Part shown: piece after piece, positions 17,301-26,463 of the stretch
Layout of the letters: each line of letters starts with the position of its first letter
How positions within the stretch are numbered: the stretch's first letter is position 1
Source of the DNA: a virus
Strand: one strand, 5' to 3'
Length of the DNA: 37,719 nt
IMG/VR virus record: IMGVR_UViG_3300030101_002380
Coordinates: 75,906-113,624 of that record
The notes under the pieces: generated by a model
What the model saw: the letters and a program-made list of their open reading frames with translations, nothing else
The model's database searches: none
Told to the model about the DNA's origin: nothing
Translations under genes and position numbers: made by a program

Positions 17301-20300
17301 ACCAGCCTTGTACTCTACTGTCATAAGAACAGGTAATGGTACAAAGTCTGCAGTATTAGATTCAGATATAACTGTAAGATTATTTAATGATGTTACATAC
17401 TTTTTAGTTTTACCATCTTCATCTATATATTCTGATTCTGTAACTTCACCTGTTGCATTATTAAATGCAGATAAATATAAATTAATAGCTAATGCTTGAA
17501 ACTCTCTACCTGATACAGAGCCAAAACTTTTATTATTATCACTTGCACCAAGTTTATTATTAGCTTTATAATTACCATTATCATCAGCTTCTAATGATGT
17601 ATATTTAACACCACCCATTCTAGCAACCCTTAGCTTACCACTTACCACCAATGCTCTAAATCTAGGATCAGTAAGCATTGCATTAGTTGTCATAAATGGA
17701 TTAGTTAACATTTCATCTAGTGCATCTTCTGTATTTAATTCTGCTACTTTTTCTAAGTTATATGTTGGCATTTGATGTGCATAGATAAGTTTACCTTCTG
17801 CATTTCTAAATACTGTTGAGCCTACTGTAGAGTCAAATATTGCATTTAACTGGGCTAACTTTTTAATTCTAAATTTAACATCAGTACCTGTAGAAGATTC
17901 ATTATCATTATCATCAATGTCCTCTTCCGTCATGTCATAATAAAGATTAGCTTTTGCTCTACCATCTTTTGTTCTACCATGAGCATCTACAGCTGATTTA
18001 ATCTCTTGTACATCTTCAATACCAAATAAAGTAGAAGTATTTGGTGCAAATAGCTTAACAAACTTTCTTTGCTCTGCTGTTTTATTAGGCACACCTTCAT
18101 TTAGTATAATAAATTTAACAGTTGCTGGTGCAAGCTTCATACCTAATTTATTAAATAGGGCATCTGATATTTCTCTTGAAACCTTTTCTAATTCTGCATT
18201 TGTAACAGAATCTTTATTACTATAGAACTCTATTCTTCCAAGAACAGCTGATGCAGCATTTTTTGTTGATTGATCATCATTTAATTTATTCACTAAAACA
18301 GAGTAATGATCTTGCCAGTTATCTATTTGTGTAGATGCATCATCTCTAGATGTTGACTTAAATATATTTACAACACCAGCATCTTGATCAACTTCCAATT
18401 GATAGTAATCAGATCTTAACTGTGTAAATCCTTTTAGTATAGATTGGAAAAATCCTTGGCTTCTTATCTGCTCAGCATTATAATTACCAGCAGTAAAATC
18501 TTCTACTGACTTATCTGATAAATTAAACTTAGCAAATAAATCTCCTATTGCAGCTCTAGTATCATCGTTCTCATTTTCAAAATACTTTAATCTAGCAAGC
18601 ATTTGATTAGGGTCAGTAATACCTGCTAAAGCTTTCATAAATGTATTATAAATATTTACATAGTTAACAGGTGTAAGAACTTGCTTCTCTGTTACAGGAT
18701 CTTTTATACTTTTAAATCTTGTTGCAAAAAATATACGGATACCCTTACTAAGTGATTTAGATCCACCAATTTCATTTGCAGACGCTTCAAAGTCTTCATC
18801 ATTTTTAAGTGATGTATCTAGTGCTGCTGTATTTCTATCTAGTATAATCTCAGCATCTTCTATTTGAGTATCAAATAAATTTAAAAAGTCTGATACACTC
18901 TTCTTTACATCTTCTTTATATGTTTTTAATCCTTCATATCTTTCCTCTAATAAATCTAACTGAGGATCACTTAAGGTTTCTGCATAAATTAGTTCTCCAT
19001 TCTCTTCTCTTGCAGGATTCTGTTCTTCTATATATTCATCTATTATTCTTAATAATAACTGATTAGAATTATACTTACCATCAAAGTCTTTTGCTTTTGT
19101 TAACTCTTCCTGAGCCTCAAAAAATCTAGCAGTTATAGTTCCTACAACTAACTCAGTTTCTTGCTGTGTAAAATAGTTATTAATATAATAGATTTCACTA
19201 TCTTCTGATCTAGGTAATAATCTTGTCTTTGGTATAGGATCACCTTTACGTATTGCAAATGCCATACTAGTAGATGCACCAGTTTGTTCTAATACAGCTG
19301 AATCTAATGCAGAAACTGTAAATCTATTATTTTGAATTGGTGCTGATCTATACTTACCACTATCTATATCATTAAATAATCCTTGTATATCTCCCTTACT
19401 GTATGATAAAAACAGATCTTTAATAAAATCAATTATACGCTGGAAAAAACTTTTAACTTCAGGATCAACTATTGCACTTTTAGGATCAGCTTTAAAAGCC
19501 TCAAACTGATCAGCTAAATACTCTTCATGAATAACTTCATTTAATTCTTCATTTGTCATGTCAGAATATGTCTGAGATAATGTTCTCATATACTCTCTTG
19601 CCTCTGCCATAGATGTTACAAAAGTATTATTATCTATTTCATAACCTCCTGCATTCATCAATCTTCTAACTTGATCACTTGCAGATCTTAGATATCTTTT
19701 AATCTCTGCTTCAGTTAACATCATTCTAAACACTGCATGAAATGCTTCATGGTATCTAAAACCTGTCTGTTTACCAACATAAACAGTACCAGCTAAACCT
19801 TGTATACCTTTAGATATTTTACCAACCTCTATAGCAAATGCACCTAATGTAATACCCTTGCTAATAAGTCTTCTACCTAAGTCATCTATACTTTTAATTC
19901 TAATATAATCTGGTAAATTATCATTAGCCCACTTAATAAACTCATTAATCTCTTCAACATTTCTGCCATCAAAATTATCTAATGTAATCTTACCTATTAA
20001 ACCTTCCTTAAGTTTTTTAATTTCACTCTCAAGCTTTTTAACTCCAGGACTATATTTTACAGCGTTTCTAGCTTGTAATCTATATTGTCCTTTAGTTTGT
20101 CCAGGATTCTCCTTCTTAAATTGTTCTGTAAATTGATTTATTAATTTTTGTTTTAGTAACTTGAGTTCTTTTTCTTTATTAACAATCTTTTTAGCTAAGT
20201 CTTCATTACCATATTCTGCCTGCACTCCATCTTCATCTTTCTCTAATGCTCCTTCTATTGTAGAAGTTTCTGTTGCTAATGCTAAATCTATACCTGATTT

Positions 20301-23300
20301 CTCTTTGTATGCTTCAGCTATATCTTTTTCAATCTGTGTTAACTCATCAAATCCAACATCATTAATCTTTTGTCTTATACCTTCTATAATCTCTTCTGGT
20401 ATATTTTCAAAGTCATTCTCTAATAAATCATTATATATTTCTTGAGTTGTAGGTTGAGGTGCATTATTGTCATCATCTACAGTTTCTGATGTTGTATCTA
20501 CATCATTTACTGCATTAATGTTATTCATAGACTGCTTAATCCTATCTTCATTTGTATAGTTTAAATCAACCATCTGACCCCATCTTAAACTTGGAATTAT
20601 ATTAGCAGATAAACCAATACCTTCTAGATCAGATACATCAGATAAGTTTCTTGGTAGATTAGGAACAAAGCTTTGATCATTTAATTTTATTTTAAATTTA
20701 GCTCCCTTAGCATCTTTAGATTTATTAATCCTGTTATTAATAATTGTAGCTAAACCATTTAAATCTGAAATCTCATTTAAATCTTCTATATTTAAATATT
20801 CTGTAATAGTAATATCATTATTCTTTACAGTAATTTCTAAACCACCTCTTTTGTTAAATCTCATAAAGACATTTGTACCAGGTGCACCAGTTTGAATATA
20901 AAAGTTTAATTCTTTTAGTTTAGCACTAGCCTGATCACCAATTTCTTCAGGATCAAATTTATCTGTCTTTGATTTAAATTTACCTTTATCATCTTTAACT
21001 TCTGATAAAAGTTCTTCTTGTATACCTTTAATATCTGTTACAATCTGCTTTCCGTCTTCTGCTGATATAGCATCTAATTTAATTTCAAAGTATGCTATTG
21101 TACCATTAGGCATAGTCACAAACTGCACATACCTACCCATACCTAACTCACCAATATTATTAAAACCATCTTTTTGTAACTGATTAAATATCTTCAATTG
21201 TATATCTTGCTCTTCTCTAGATCCTGGTTCTAAATTTTTAGATGGTACCAAAGTTGCTCTTCTTACACCTTTCTCATCTTTTCTTGTATCATATATAATT
21301 GTATAGCTACCATTTTCAGTTGAGAAAGTGCTAGACTCTAAATCCTCATATGGTGTTGATGCTGTCTTACCACCTTTAAGAACAGGATTACCATTTGCAT
21401 TAACTCTCCAACCATGGTAACCAGGTGTAATATTTAACTCTACATTATTAAGATCCTTAATATCTACTTTTGCATTTTCTTTATTACCTAAAACTTTTTC
21501 TAGCTCTTGTGTAATTAATAACGCTTTAGTATAATTTCTTCTTACAGATGCTGCTAGCTCTTCTGCACTCTGACCTCTATTCTTAATAAATAATTTTTCT
21601 GCTTGTTCTGCTGTTATCTTAGTTCCATCTATTCTGGTACCATCAGTATCAAATAATAATGTATTTGTAAGGCCTACCATAATACCTACAGGTTTACCTT
21701 GATATATTATTGTTATTTGATATTTATTTTGTCCATACTTAAGTTGATTATTCTCTGTATAGCCTGCTGTTGTACTAAACTTTTTACTGTTAGACTGATC
21801 TTCTTGATAGTCTGGATTTCTTTCAATAAGAAGTTCTAGATTTTCTGTACTATCAACAGGTATAGTTCTTAATAGTTGTTCAAACACATCATCCTGCTCA
21901 TAATTAATATCATCAAATTTGCCATGTAAAAAGAATCCAGGCTTAACCTTTATGCCATTAAAAGGGATTATAGTAATAGGTTGGAACTGAGAAACCTTAG
22001 TTGTAAGTGAACCAACAAGATCTACATCTTCTTCTTTTACCTTTTTAAATCCTTCTTTTGTATAATCTGCTTCAGTAATATATCTTCTACCGTCTTCTCC
22101 TTTCTTTTTGTTTGCATTATTAACAGGTACTAAAAATAAATTTTTAAACTTAGACACCATCTTTGGAGTAGATCTAATTAGATATTTATTACCTGAACTG
22201 TCTTCTATAATATCATTACTATTAAATTCTATTCCGTTAAATGTAAATGAACCAGATTTACTTATATTATTTTTATACCAAGTAAAAGCTTTCCTTGCTC
22301 TCTTTTCTAAATTTTTAGTAGTTTCTTTTGGTAATAGTGCATAACCTTCTGATATATACTTTCCATCTTGATCTAAAGATTTAAATTTATTGTATAAATT
22401 ATTACCTTTACCATCTACAATAGTATATACAACTTCTGGTTTACCTTCTTCATTAACAGTAGTTGTCTTAATAAGATTTATTCCTAAAGTATCATCTGAT
22501 ACAACAACTTCTTCTGTTGCATCCAGCTTGTCTTTTGCAATAGTTCCTTTACCAGCAAACTCTGGTGATACATCAGAATAATCTACATCATTCTTTGTAA
22601 GTATACCATTTGTTCCAACAATAAGGGGATTCCTTTGGTTAGCTTTTAACCAGTCATCCATTGTAGGAAATTTAGTTTTATCTATATTCTCATCATTTTG
22701 ATAATACTGATCTAACTCATACCTAGATTTAATTATATTTTTACCACCCTGTGCAGAAGCTGCCCACTGGTTTAATGACATAAACGGTCCATCATTTACA
22801 GTATAAGATGCTTTGTACTGTGCATATAACTTATTAATAATCTCTTGAGTATTTTTATCTTTCTTGTAAAATTGCTGATACTTACTTCTACCTACAACAC
22901 TTTCAAAATCTGGCTCAGCAGATGTATCTTCTTCTTGTGTTGCTTCAGCTTGAGTTGTTTCTCTTTTTGCATCTTTAGATTCTGCAGTTTCTACTGATTG
23001 AGATTTTTTAAGATCCTCAATTCTAGATATTATTCTTTTAAACAAAGCTGGGTCAGACAGTTGTGTAACTTGCCCTTCTTCTGTATAATACTGTGTAGGG
23101 ATTATACCTCTTTCTAAGAATAGTATTGTTTCATCTGGATCAGGTTGTACACCATCTTCTTCTGCTAATGTTTGCAACCATTGTATACGTATTCTTTTAT
23201 CTGTATATCTTTTTAATCTAAGTGTTTGATTATTTTTATCTGTATACTTTTTATATACATCTCCCATTATAGATGCAATCCTATCAATATATTCATTCAT

Positions 23301-26300
23301 ATATTCAGGATTCATTATAGTCATATGAGCTCTATAATAATCACCAGCTCTACCTTTTAGATAACTATGATCTATAATATCTATTATAGTTTTTCTTAAA
23401 TCTTTACCTTCAAGTAGCTCACCTTTAGTATCAGCAACATAAGCAATATAATCTATCATTGCTTTTTCTAAACCAGATGATTTAATTTTTCTTCTGTCAA
23501 ATCTACCAACTGTTCTTGTTGCACCAGGCTTTCCTTTAGCACCAAACACAGGTCTGCCTTCTTCATCTATACCAACAATATCTTGAAATGCTAAACCTTC
23601 ACTTACTATAGCATTTTCTGGATTGTCTAAAATTTCTTGTATGTTAGAAAGTAGCTCAAATCTTTTCTTCTTATCAGCAATTAATTCTTTTTCTTTTTTA
23701 GTTGTTCCAACTTTATTACTCTCTTCTTCAAGTAATGCTAACTCTTTTACTAGTTTGGTAGGATCTGTTAGAATGTCTATATCTAATGCGTTCAAAGATT
23801 TAAGTGCATCTATATTGGATAATTTTTCATATATTTCTTTAGATCTAATTAATGATGTCTGAAAAGTATTTTTAGTGTATAAAGCCATCATTCTTGCATG
23901 ATTAAATGCTGCAGCTTTTATAACTTCTTCTTGATATTCTCTTGAACCTTTATCAAATCTACTTGGGTTAAATGGATTTACAAATTCTGAATTAAATTGA
24001 TCATAGTTTTCTTGAACTTCTTTTGCTCTATCTTCAAACTTATTTAATCTTTTTCTTAGTGTTTCTGCTTTAGAATTAGGAGCTGAATCTTTGAATGCTT
24101 CTTTAAGAGTTTTGTCATCCATCTTTTTCATATCAGCTAACATATCTCTAAAGTGCCCCATCTTACCCAATGCTGCTGCTGTTTCTAATGCACCAAATAT
24201 TGCATTATCTTGAGAATCAAAGAAACTTAATAAGTCAGTGATATCAGCAGAATCAAACATTGCTTGATTAAATGCTTTTTGTTGTAATGCATTTAGTTTA
24301 GTTTTATCAAAAAACTTAGCTGGATCAGAATATATATCATTAAGTACTTTTACAGCTTTTTCTACAGCTGCATTTTTTTCTGCAACAAATTCATCCCACT
24401 TACCATCCTTCATGTACTTACTATATCCTTTCTTAAATATATTAGGTACATTATTAAATAAAAATCTTTGAGGACCTTGAACCATACCACCCATTAAGAA
24501 TCCTGACATAAATACTTTAAACCCTTCACCGCTCATTTGTGATCCAACACCTCTTTTAATTGCAGCATTAATATCAACAGCAGGGTTTCTATGTAATATA
24601 TCTGTTCCTAAAAATGTTCTTCTAGCATTATGATAATTTTCTGTCATGTCAACTAATTGCATGTCTAAGTCAGCTGCCATGTCTAAAGAATATAAACCAT
24701 CATAATATGACGTTACACCTTTAGCTGTAGCTTCTTGTGCAAGTTCTTGAATACCTTCTGCAAAATTTGCAGTTGAGTATGTTAATCCTGCTGCTGCAGC
24801 ATGTTTTAGAGTTCCCCCTACACCAGCTTGATACATTTTTCTAAATGTATTTCCTATCAACCAATCTTCACCAAGATCTTTAAAACCTGTTTTACCTCCT
24901 TGAAAGAATATTCTACCAAAAGGACCACTTAATGAATTTTGTATTTGCTTAGCTAACGGTTGAAAACCTCTCATAGCTGTTCCTAACACTAACTTATTAG
25001 AAAAGAAAATGATTGGAAAATTGATCATCTGAGTTGTAAATGCAGCTTGCCTTGCATCAGCACTAATCATATTTAACTGCTCCATTGATGGAGCGTTATT
25101 ATTGTTGTACTTATATATATCAGCATACAAATTATCTCTCATCTCCATCTCAACAAGACCACCTTCCATCTTAGACTCTGCCCAAGCTAAATTTACATTT
25201 CTAACATCTCTATAAAAATCTCCTAATAGTATAGAACCTTTTGCAAGTTGTGTTAAATTTTCACCTGCTTTTGCAGAGTGAGCTATACGCCTAAGTCCTT
25301 GTAAAGTTTGAGGAGTCAACATTCTACCCATTAAATTACCTGTTGCAAGTGTTCCTGCTTTTGCTGCATTAAACCAAGCTGTAGCATTATCTAATGATTT
25401 TAATTTAGTCATTAAGTTAGTTGCAGCCGTTGTATATGTCTTTGCAGTAAACATTCTTTTGATAGCATCTACACCTCTTTTAAAATTAAATGCAGTTCTT
25501 ACGCTTGCACCACCACCGGCACCACCACCAGATAATGCAGTGGCTCCTAAAAGAACAGCTTCTTCTAAAAGTATATTACTGATAATACCCATAGTATATG
25601 CACTGTTAACAAATAGATCATTAAAGAAAGCTCTTGTTCCTGTACTAGAAGATCTACCAATTCTCATTGCATCTTCCATTGCTTGAGCTCCTTGCATATC
25701 TGATAAAGAATTATCACCAGTAAAAAAATCTGATATAGCTCTATAGTTAGATGTAAAAGCATCACCAAATAGTGTACTAAATGCTGCTCTTGATCTAGAA
25801 AAATTATCCCACTTACTAGAATGTAAGTTATAATATGAATCATTGTTAGCAAAAGGATGAAAACCTAAATCTTTAAATCTAGGATGATTATAGTATCTAT
25901 CTAATTCATACTTCCTAGCATTATAACTTAGTGGATGCGTATATTCAGGAGTTGGGTTAGGTTCTGCAAATGCTGCTGTTATATTTTGTCCAGCAGCTAA
26001 ATAAGATTTTCTTCCCTCAGCTGTACTTAAATCAAAAGATCCTGTACTAGTTTCATAAGGATTAAAAGTACTACCCTGCATACTAGGTATAGGAGCATTT
26101 AAATTAGCATTTGTAAGTTGCATAGGATATTTAGACATATCAATAGCATGAGCTTCTAAATTGTCTAAAAATGGTTGATCATCAAACTTTGGTTGCTGAT
26201 CTATAGCAAGCTGTACAGCACCATCAAAAGAATCTTCATTAACAAAATTATTATCAAATCTTAATGAATACTCTGTAACACCTGTAAGAGGTCCCTTTAT

Positions 26301-26453
26301 TTCTTGTTGAAAAGATGGTGTATCTAGTGATGTATTTGCAGATGATTCTATAACAGGTGCATTGCTTATTTCATTAGCTATGTTAGCTTCAACATTAGCA
26401 TCTACACTTTCATTAAATACAGACTCATTTACATTTTCATTTAACTCTGCCAT
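11322..26453 (-). CDS. Giant crAss-like virion RNA polymerase polyprotein with zincin domain (5043 aa)
   Basis: This gene fills 40% of the window. The N-terminal third contains a conserved-looking crAss-like block (YELDRYYNHPRFKDLGFHP, then EDAMRIG), a hydrophobic Gly-rich stretch at about 283-312 and EGIQELAQEA near 567. A zincin metalloprotease motif, HEAFH, is at 2235-2239, with a likely third ligand in the later EEYLADQFEAF helix. The RNA polymerase active site is DFDID at 3974-3978, preceded by RIPSQ and VVDFLPVEYG and followed by NNKAGAGAIG. This matches the packaged single-chain RNA polymerase of Cellulophaga phage phi14:2 (gp66, roughly 2200 residues), whose DFDID Asps bind catalytic Mg and which is related to eukaryotic RNAi polymerases. 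I infer it is ejected with the genome to transcribe early genes. The large size implies fusion of cargo protein, protease and polymerase, perhaps with proteolytic release. No frameshift is seen. Confidence 0.93.
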   Translation of the reverse strand: MAELNENVNESVFNESVDANVEANIANEISNAPVIESSANTSLDTPSFQQEIKGPLTGVTEYSLRFDNNFVNEDSFDGAVQLAIDQQPKFDDQPFLDNLEAHAIDMSKYPMQLTNANLNAPIPSMQGSTFNPYETSTGSFDLSTAEGRKSYLAAGQNITAAFAEPNPTPEYTHPLSYNARKYELDRYYNHPRFKDLGFHPFANNDSYYNLHSSKWDNFSRSRAAFSTLFGDAFTSNYRAISDFFTGDNSLSDMQGAQAMEDAMRIGRSSSTGTRAFFNDLFVNSAYTMGIISNILLEEAVLLGATALSGGGAGGGASVRTAFNFKRGVDAIKRMFTAKTYTTAATNLMTKLKSLDNATAWFNAAKAGTLATGNLMGRMLTPQTLQGLRRIAHSAKAGENLTQLAKGSILLGDFYRDVRNVNLAWAESKMEGGLVEMEMRDNLYADIYKYNNNNAPSMEQLNMISADARQAAFTTQMINFPIIFFSNKLVLGTAMRGFQPLAKQIQNSLSGPFGRIFFQGGKTGFKDLGEDWLIGNTFRKMYQAGVGGTLKHAAAAGLTYSTANFAEGIQELAQEATAKGVTSYYDGLYSLDMAADLDMQLVDMTENYHNARRTFLGTDILHRNPAVDINAAIKRGVGSQMSGEGFKVFMSGFLMGGMVQGPQRFLFNNVPNIFKKGYSKYMKDGKWDEFVAEKNAAVEKAVKVLNDIYSDPAKFFDKTKLNALQQKAFNQAMFDSADITDLLSFFDSQDNAIFGALETAAALGKMGHFRDMLADMKKMDDKTLKEAFKDSAPNSKAETLRKRLNKFEDRAKEVQENYDQFNSEFVNPFNPSRFDKGSREYQEEVIKAAAFNHARMMALYTKNTFQTSLIRSKEIYEKLSNIDALKSLNALDIDILTDPTKLVKELALLEEESNKVGTTKKEKELIADKKKRFELLSNIQEILDNPENAIVSEGLAFQDIVGIDEEGRPVFGAKGKPGATRTVGRFDRRKIKSSGLEKAMIDYIAYVADTKGELLEGKDLRKTIIDIIDHSYLKGRAGDYYRAHMTIMNPEYMNEYIDRIASIMGDVYKKYTDKNNQTLRLKRYTDKRIRIQWLQTLAEEDGVQPDPDETILFLERGIIPTQYYTEEGQVTQLSDPALFKRIISRIEDLKKSQSVETAESKDAKRETTQAEATQEEDTSAEPDFESVVGRSKYQQFYKKDKNTQEIINKLYAQYKASYTVNDGPFMSLNQWAASAQGGKNIIKSRYELDQYYQNDENIDKTKFPTMDDWLKANQRNPLIVGTNGILTKNDVDYSDVSPEFAGKGTIAKDKLDATEEVVVSDDTLGINLIKTTTVNEEGKPEVVYTIVDGKGNNLYNKFKSLDQDGKYISEGYALLPKETTKNLEKRARKAFTWYKNNISKSGSFTFNGIEFNSNDIIEDSSGNKYLIRSTPKMVSKFKNLFLVPVNNANKKKGEDGRRYITEADYTKEGFKKVKEEDVDLVGSLTTKVSQFQPITIIPFNGIKVKPGFFLHGKFDDINYEQDDVFEQLLRTIPVDSTENLELLIERNPDYQEDQSNSKKFSTTAGYTENNQLKYGQNKYQITIIYQGKPVGIMVGLTNTLLFDTDGTRIDGTKITAEQAEKLFIKNRGQSAEELAASVRRNYTKALLITQELEKVLGNKENAKVDIKDLNNVELNITPGYHGWRVNANGNPVLKGGKTASTPYEDLESSTFSTENGSYTIIYDTRKDEKGVRRATLVPSKNLEPGSREEQDIQLKIFNQLQKDGFNNIGELGMGRYVQFVTMPNGTIAYFEIKLDAISAEDGKQIVTDIKGIQEELLSEVKDDKGKFKSKTDKFDPEEIGDQASAKLKELNFYIQTGAPGTNVFMRFNKRGGLEITVKNNDITITEYLNIEDLNEISDLNGLATIINNRINKSKDAKGAKFKIKLNDQSFVPNLPRNLSDVSDLEGIGLSANIIPSLRWGQMVDLNYTNEDRIKQSMNNINAVNDVDTTSETVDDDNNAPQPTTQEIYNDLLENDFENIPEEIIEGIRQKINDVGFDELTQIEKDIAEAYKEKSGIDLALATETSTIEGALEKDEDGVQAEYGNEDLAKKIVNKEKELKLLKQKLINQFTEQFKKENPGQTKGQYRLQARNAVKYSPGVKKLESEIKKLKEGLIGKITLDNFDGRNVEEINEFIKWANDNLPDYIRIKSIDDLGRRLISKGITLGAFAIEVGKISKGIQGLAGTVYVGKQTGFRYHEAFHAVFRMMLTEAEIKRYLRSASDQVRRLMNAGGYEIDNNTFVTSMAEAREYMRTLSQTYSDMTNEELNEVIHEEYLADQFEAFKADPKSAIVDPEVKSFFQRIIDFIKDLFLSYSKGDIQGLFNDIDSGKYRSAPIQNNRFTVSALDSAVLEQTGASTSMAFAIRKGDPIPKTRLLPRSEDSEIYYINNYFTQQETELVVGTITARFFEAQEELTKAKDFDGKYNSNQLLLRIIDEYIEEQNPAREENGELIYAETLSDPQLDLLEERYEGLKTYKEDVKKSVSDFLNLFDTQIEDAEIILDRNTAALDTSLKNDEDFEASANEIGGSKSLSKGIRIFFATRFKSIKDPVTEKQVLTPVNYVNIYNTFMKALAGITDPNQMLARLKYFENENDDTRAAIGDLFAKFNLSDKSVEDFTAGNYNAEQIRSQGFFQSILKGFTQLRSDYYQLEVDQDAGVVNIFKSTSRDDASTQIDNWQDHYSVLVNKLNDDQSTKNAASAVLGRIEFYSNKDSVTNAELEKVSREISDALFNKLGMKLAPATVKFIILNEGVPNKTAEQRKFVKLFAPNTSTLFGIEDVQEIKSAVDAHGRTKDGRAKANLYYDMTEEDIDDNDNESSTGTDVKFRIKKLAQLNAIFDSTVGSTVFRNAEGKLIYAHQMPTYNLEKVAELNTEDALDEMLTNPFMTTNAMLTDPRFRALVVSGKLRVARMGGVKYTSLEADDNGNYKANNKLGASDNNKSFGSVSGREFQALAINLYLSAFNNATGEVTESEYIDEDGKTKKYVTSLNNLTVISESNTADFVPLPVLMTVEYKAGKSTVTQETIDKFEDAVIKAELERINRERFQKQGYTEDEILGYNDSDSGRAYRLYNGKNLLSKSKTVVKKLNALGVNQSVGVPASVRSNIENLEEGSQQLIIMKPATVAKLNLRTGTDIYGSINTVGDKTLSDEKYIFTNIGVIDSSDYTITQLQKLLGNDMTNVKTNNNKYKVTLGDVDYFTRTKALQNWLKGSTTENIVLVQKPTAITEAMFEITGAVEVVDQTPTEQKDINDQVIDLLERAANESEDFTYEEAKAQIEADLGVSVRDLILQRLNQEFEEHLTILQNNKTLEFVDQRLISVLKTSKGQTKGNAAKSASKLNLIANNPDNHNLKQIFYNDWLNRTLFKQVLLQDPSRLFKDSVDEIKRAKALNAAGPSAQSFISAPYVFREDGSIKSGLGINHAVNHISLITFEDIDVPARFGRTPTDDKPVTSTDAQMYYTSKAFRYLMFGIGSLTSAQARIMDKVDAGENISLSEFYGAGVNEAGYKALGGIMNSKKFVYFDGEVFLKMSAFVLSKRLTSDPETNFETALPDAVELHNLRVAMESVEEKGIDTISVALPASASKAAKKNVVPKEVILNPGFNLNDDAQYDDFLNSGYVTDLSAKYMRLQQITPSNKGTISDPTQIKQLITSEQDNSLRVRVGNQEMSLGDVRALYNKTIGDRVEIKYLQRRNLIFDYQKAQDELQDSIELGEVTVDLSAFLKYAQSALAASAASPQFMELFELDETGAQKYDLNNPITQNKFQQLFLAFFSKGELSERVNGESFALVSNFGKKFYKKALAIDPETGQPIRWEVIRREDYLKNREELAKTDYDNKDERTFSGLKVGDIYLDELRMNVKEYDKDGNETGLVYSETAMPAWDSRLSKVKSGEALPDVIAKMFGVRIPSQDKHSAINLKVVDFLPVEYGSSAMFPTELVEISGADFDIDKLYTHMKEFYMKDGEFIEYGATENVNQQYQEYLDYMIADAKKKGTSMNYALDLWKSRGRITDPATVDDLSLPSEGIVGALKILELPVTKQEFEQYKNKFNRLPYTAAQSNQALDLKYILLGNNSMTEGKFDRPVGVAYEPAVLDPVIEVANELLGTKETEALLPELAELTREDGVIIESPVGMYRSWVNNKAGAGAIGAAVLPNIIVNILKEYNVSLRSQNVREELIRGGNIEVNGYNYRSFKGDYIIDPNTGRPIISGDRKQFIISALVTAATDNAKERLLGKLGLNRNALGITVGLVSLGVDLKTAILLVNQPTVRDIYARAEAGEGTVGSLLANEIGNLEDLNDDAKKLAFETQVTTDLLVDEIQSSEAVDNIEKLSILYLFRNAYSLSNKLQTLQVLSTNTSFDFSSIDDISKAFNDMTDIGVFMNDKTFEKDTTIPFDVRFLFKKDKTFQGRYATILENLKQSMPAIFVTMSPTFEKFRNVTKQNLPYIETNKVDKNLLSFFIIKAYMKALNDKGLSKLAVSLNNGFIYDEFAGPITINSVIDNIRTVLKQEQKSNAFMEFVAKVDTKNPTNKAMINMVKGKTWTSLNSAQITNLQNGLRDLYAMPQLREDVRHLIHYLILKDGLTYERDTFIDIIPVPLLDDILNVSGNVTDLFNNQNISDGQFVSLFGETRDGLLREWIEGYSNSRGNIYFLQNVKRKVGKRITSQVIPFKKNRKKAINRNTKPILLQQQEDLTWTIEMNTNHKESFSKKEKRKKGKYQNVDFVVAKRRERNTKNIKAALRGGLTPTKSVNIIRKGGSQTVELIGFPQEIKMDVSVANQTPGSRTKKDVRTFVLKYLYTPKEFGNYTDTINFAEEDIAYGLKATYEEVKPDGSMQQYDAGFIHGDRSTYEYLQEKKENRDSAIDTNENAMDKIAGAASKDPVGMGMKGVITEATNDSVQITVSKQDLKKIMAETKQDKEKSKLEKIQEMSENNTEQLDENINVDTTGNSIKVQVKEDPNADYSTIENAWNDLTSEEKSALSENQNITSAESAIERYKTTNAIVPVSQEEFMDRLKKCR

Positions 26454-26463
26454 ACTAATAATA

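Noticed and set aside
5683-26453. Stop-codon reassignment or introns, known in some crAss-like phages
   Set aside because: The giant genes are continuous open frames under the standard code, TAG is used as a terminal stop, and no interrupted domain was seen.
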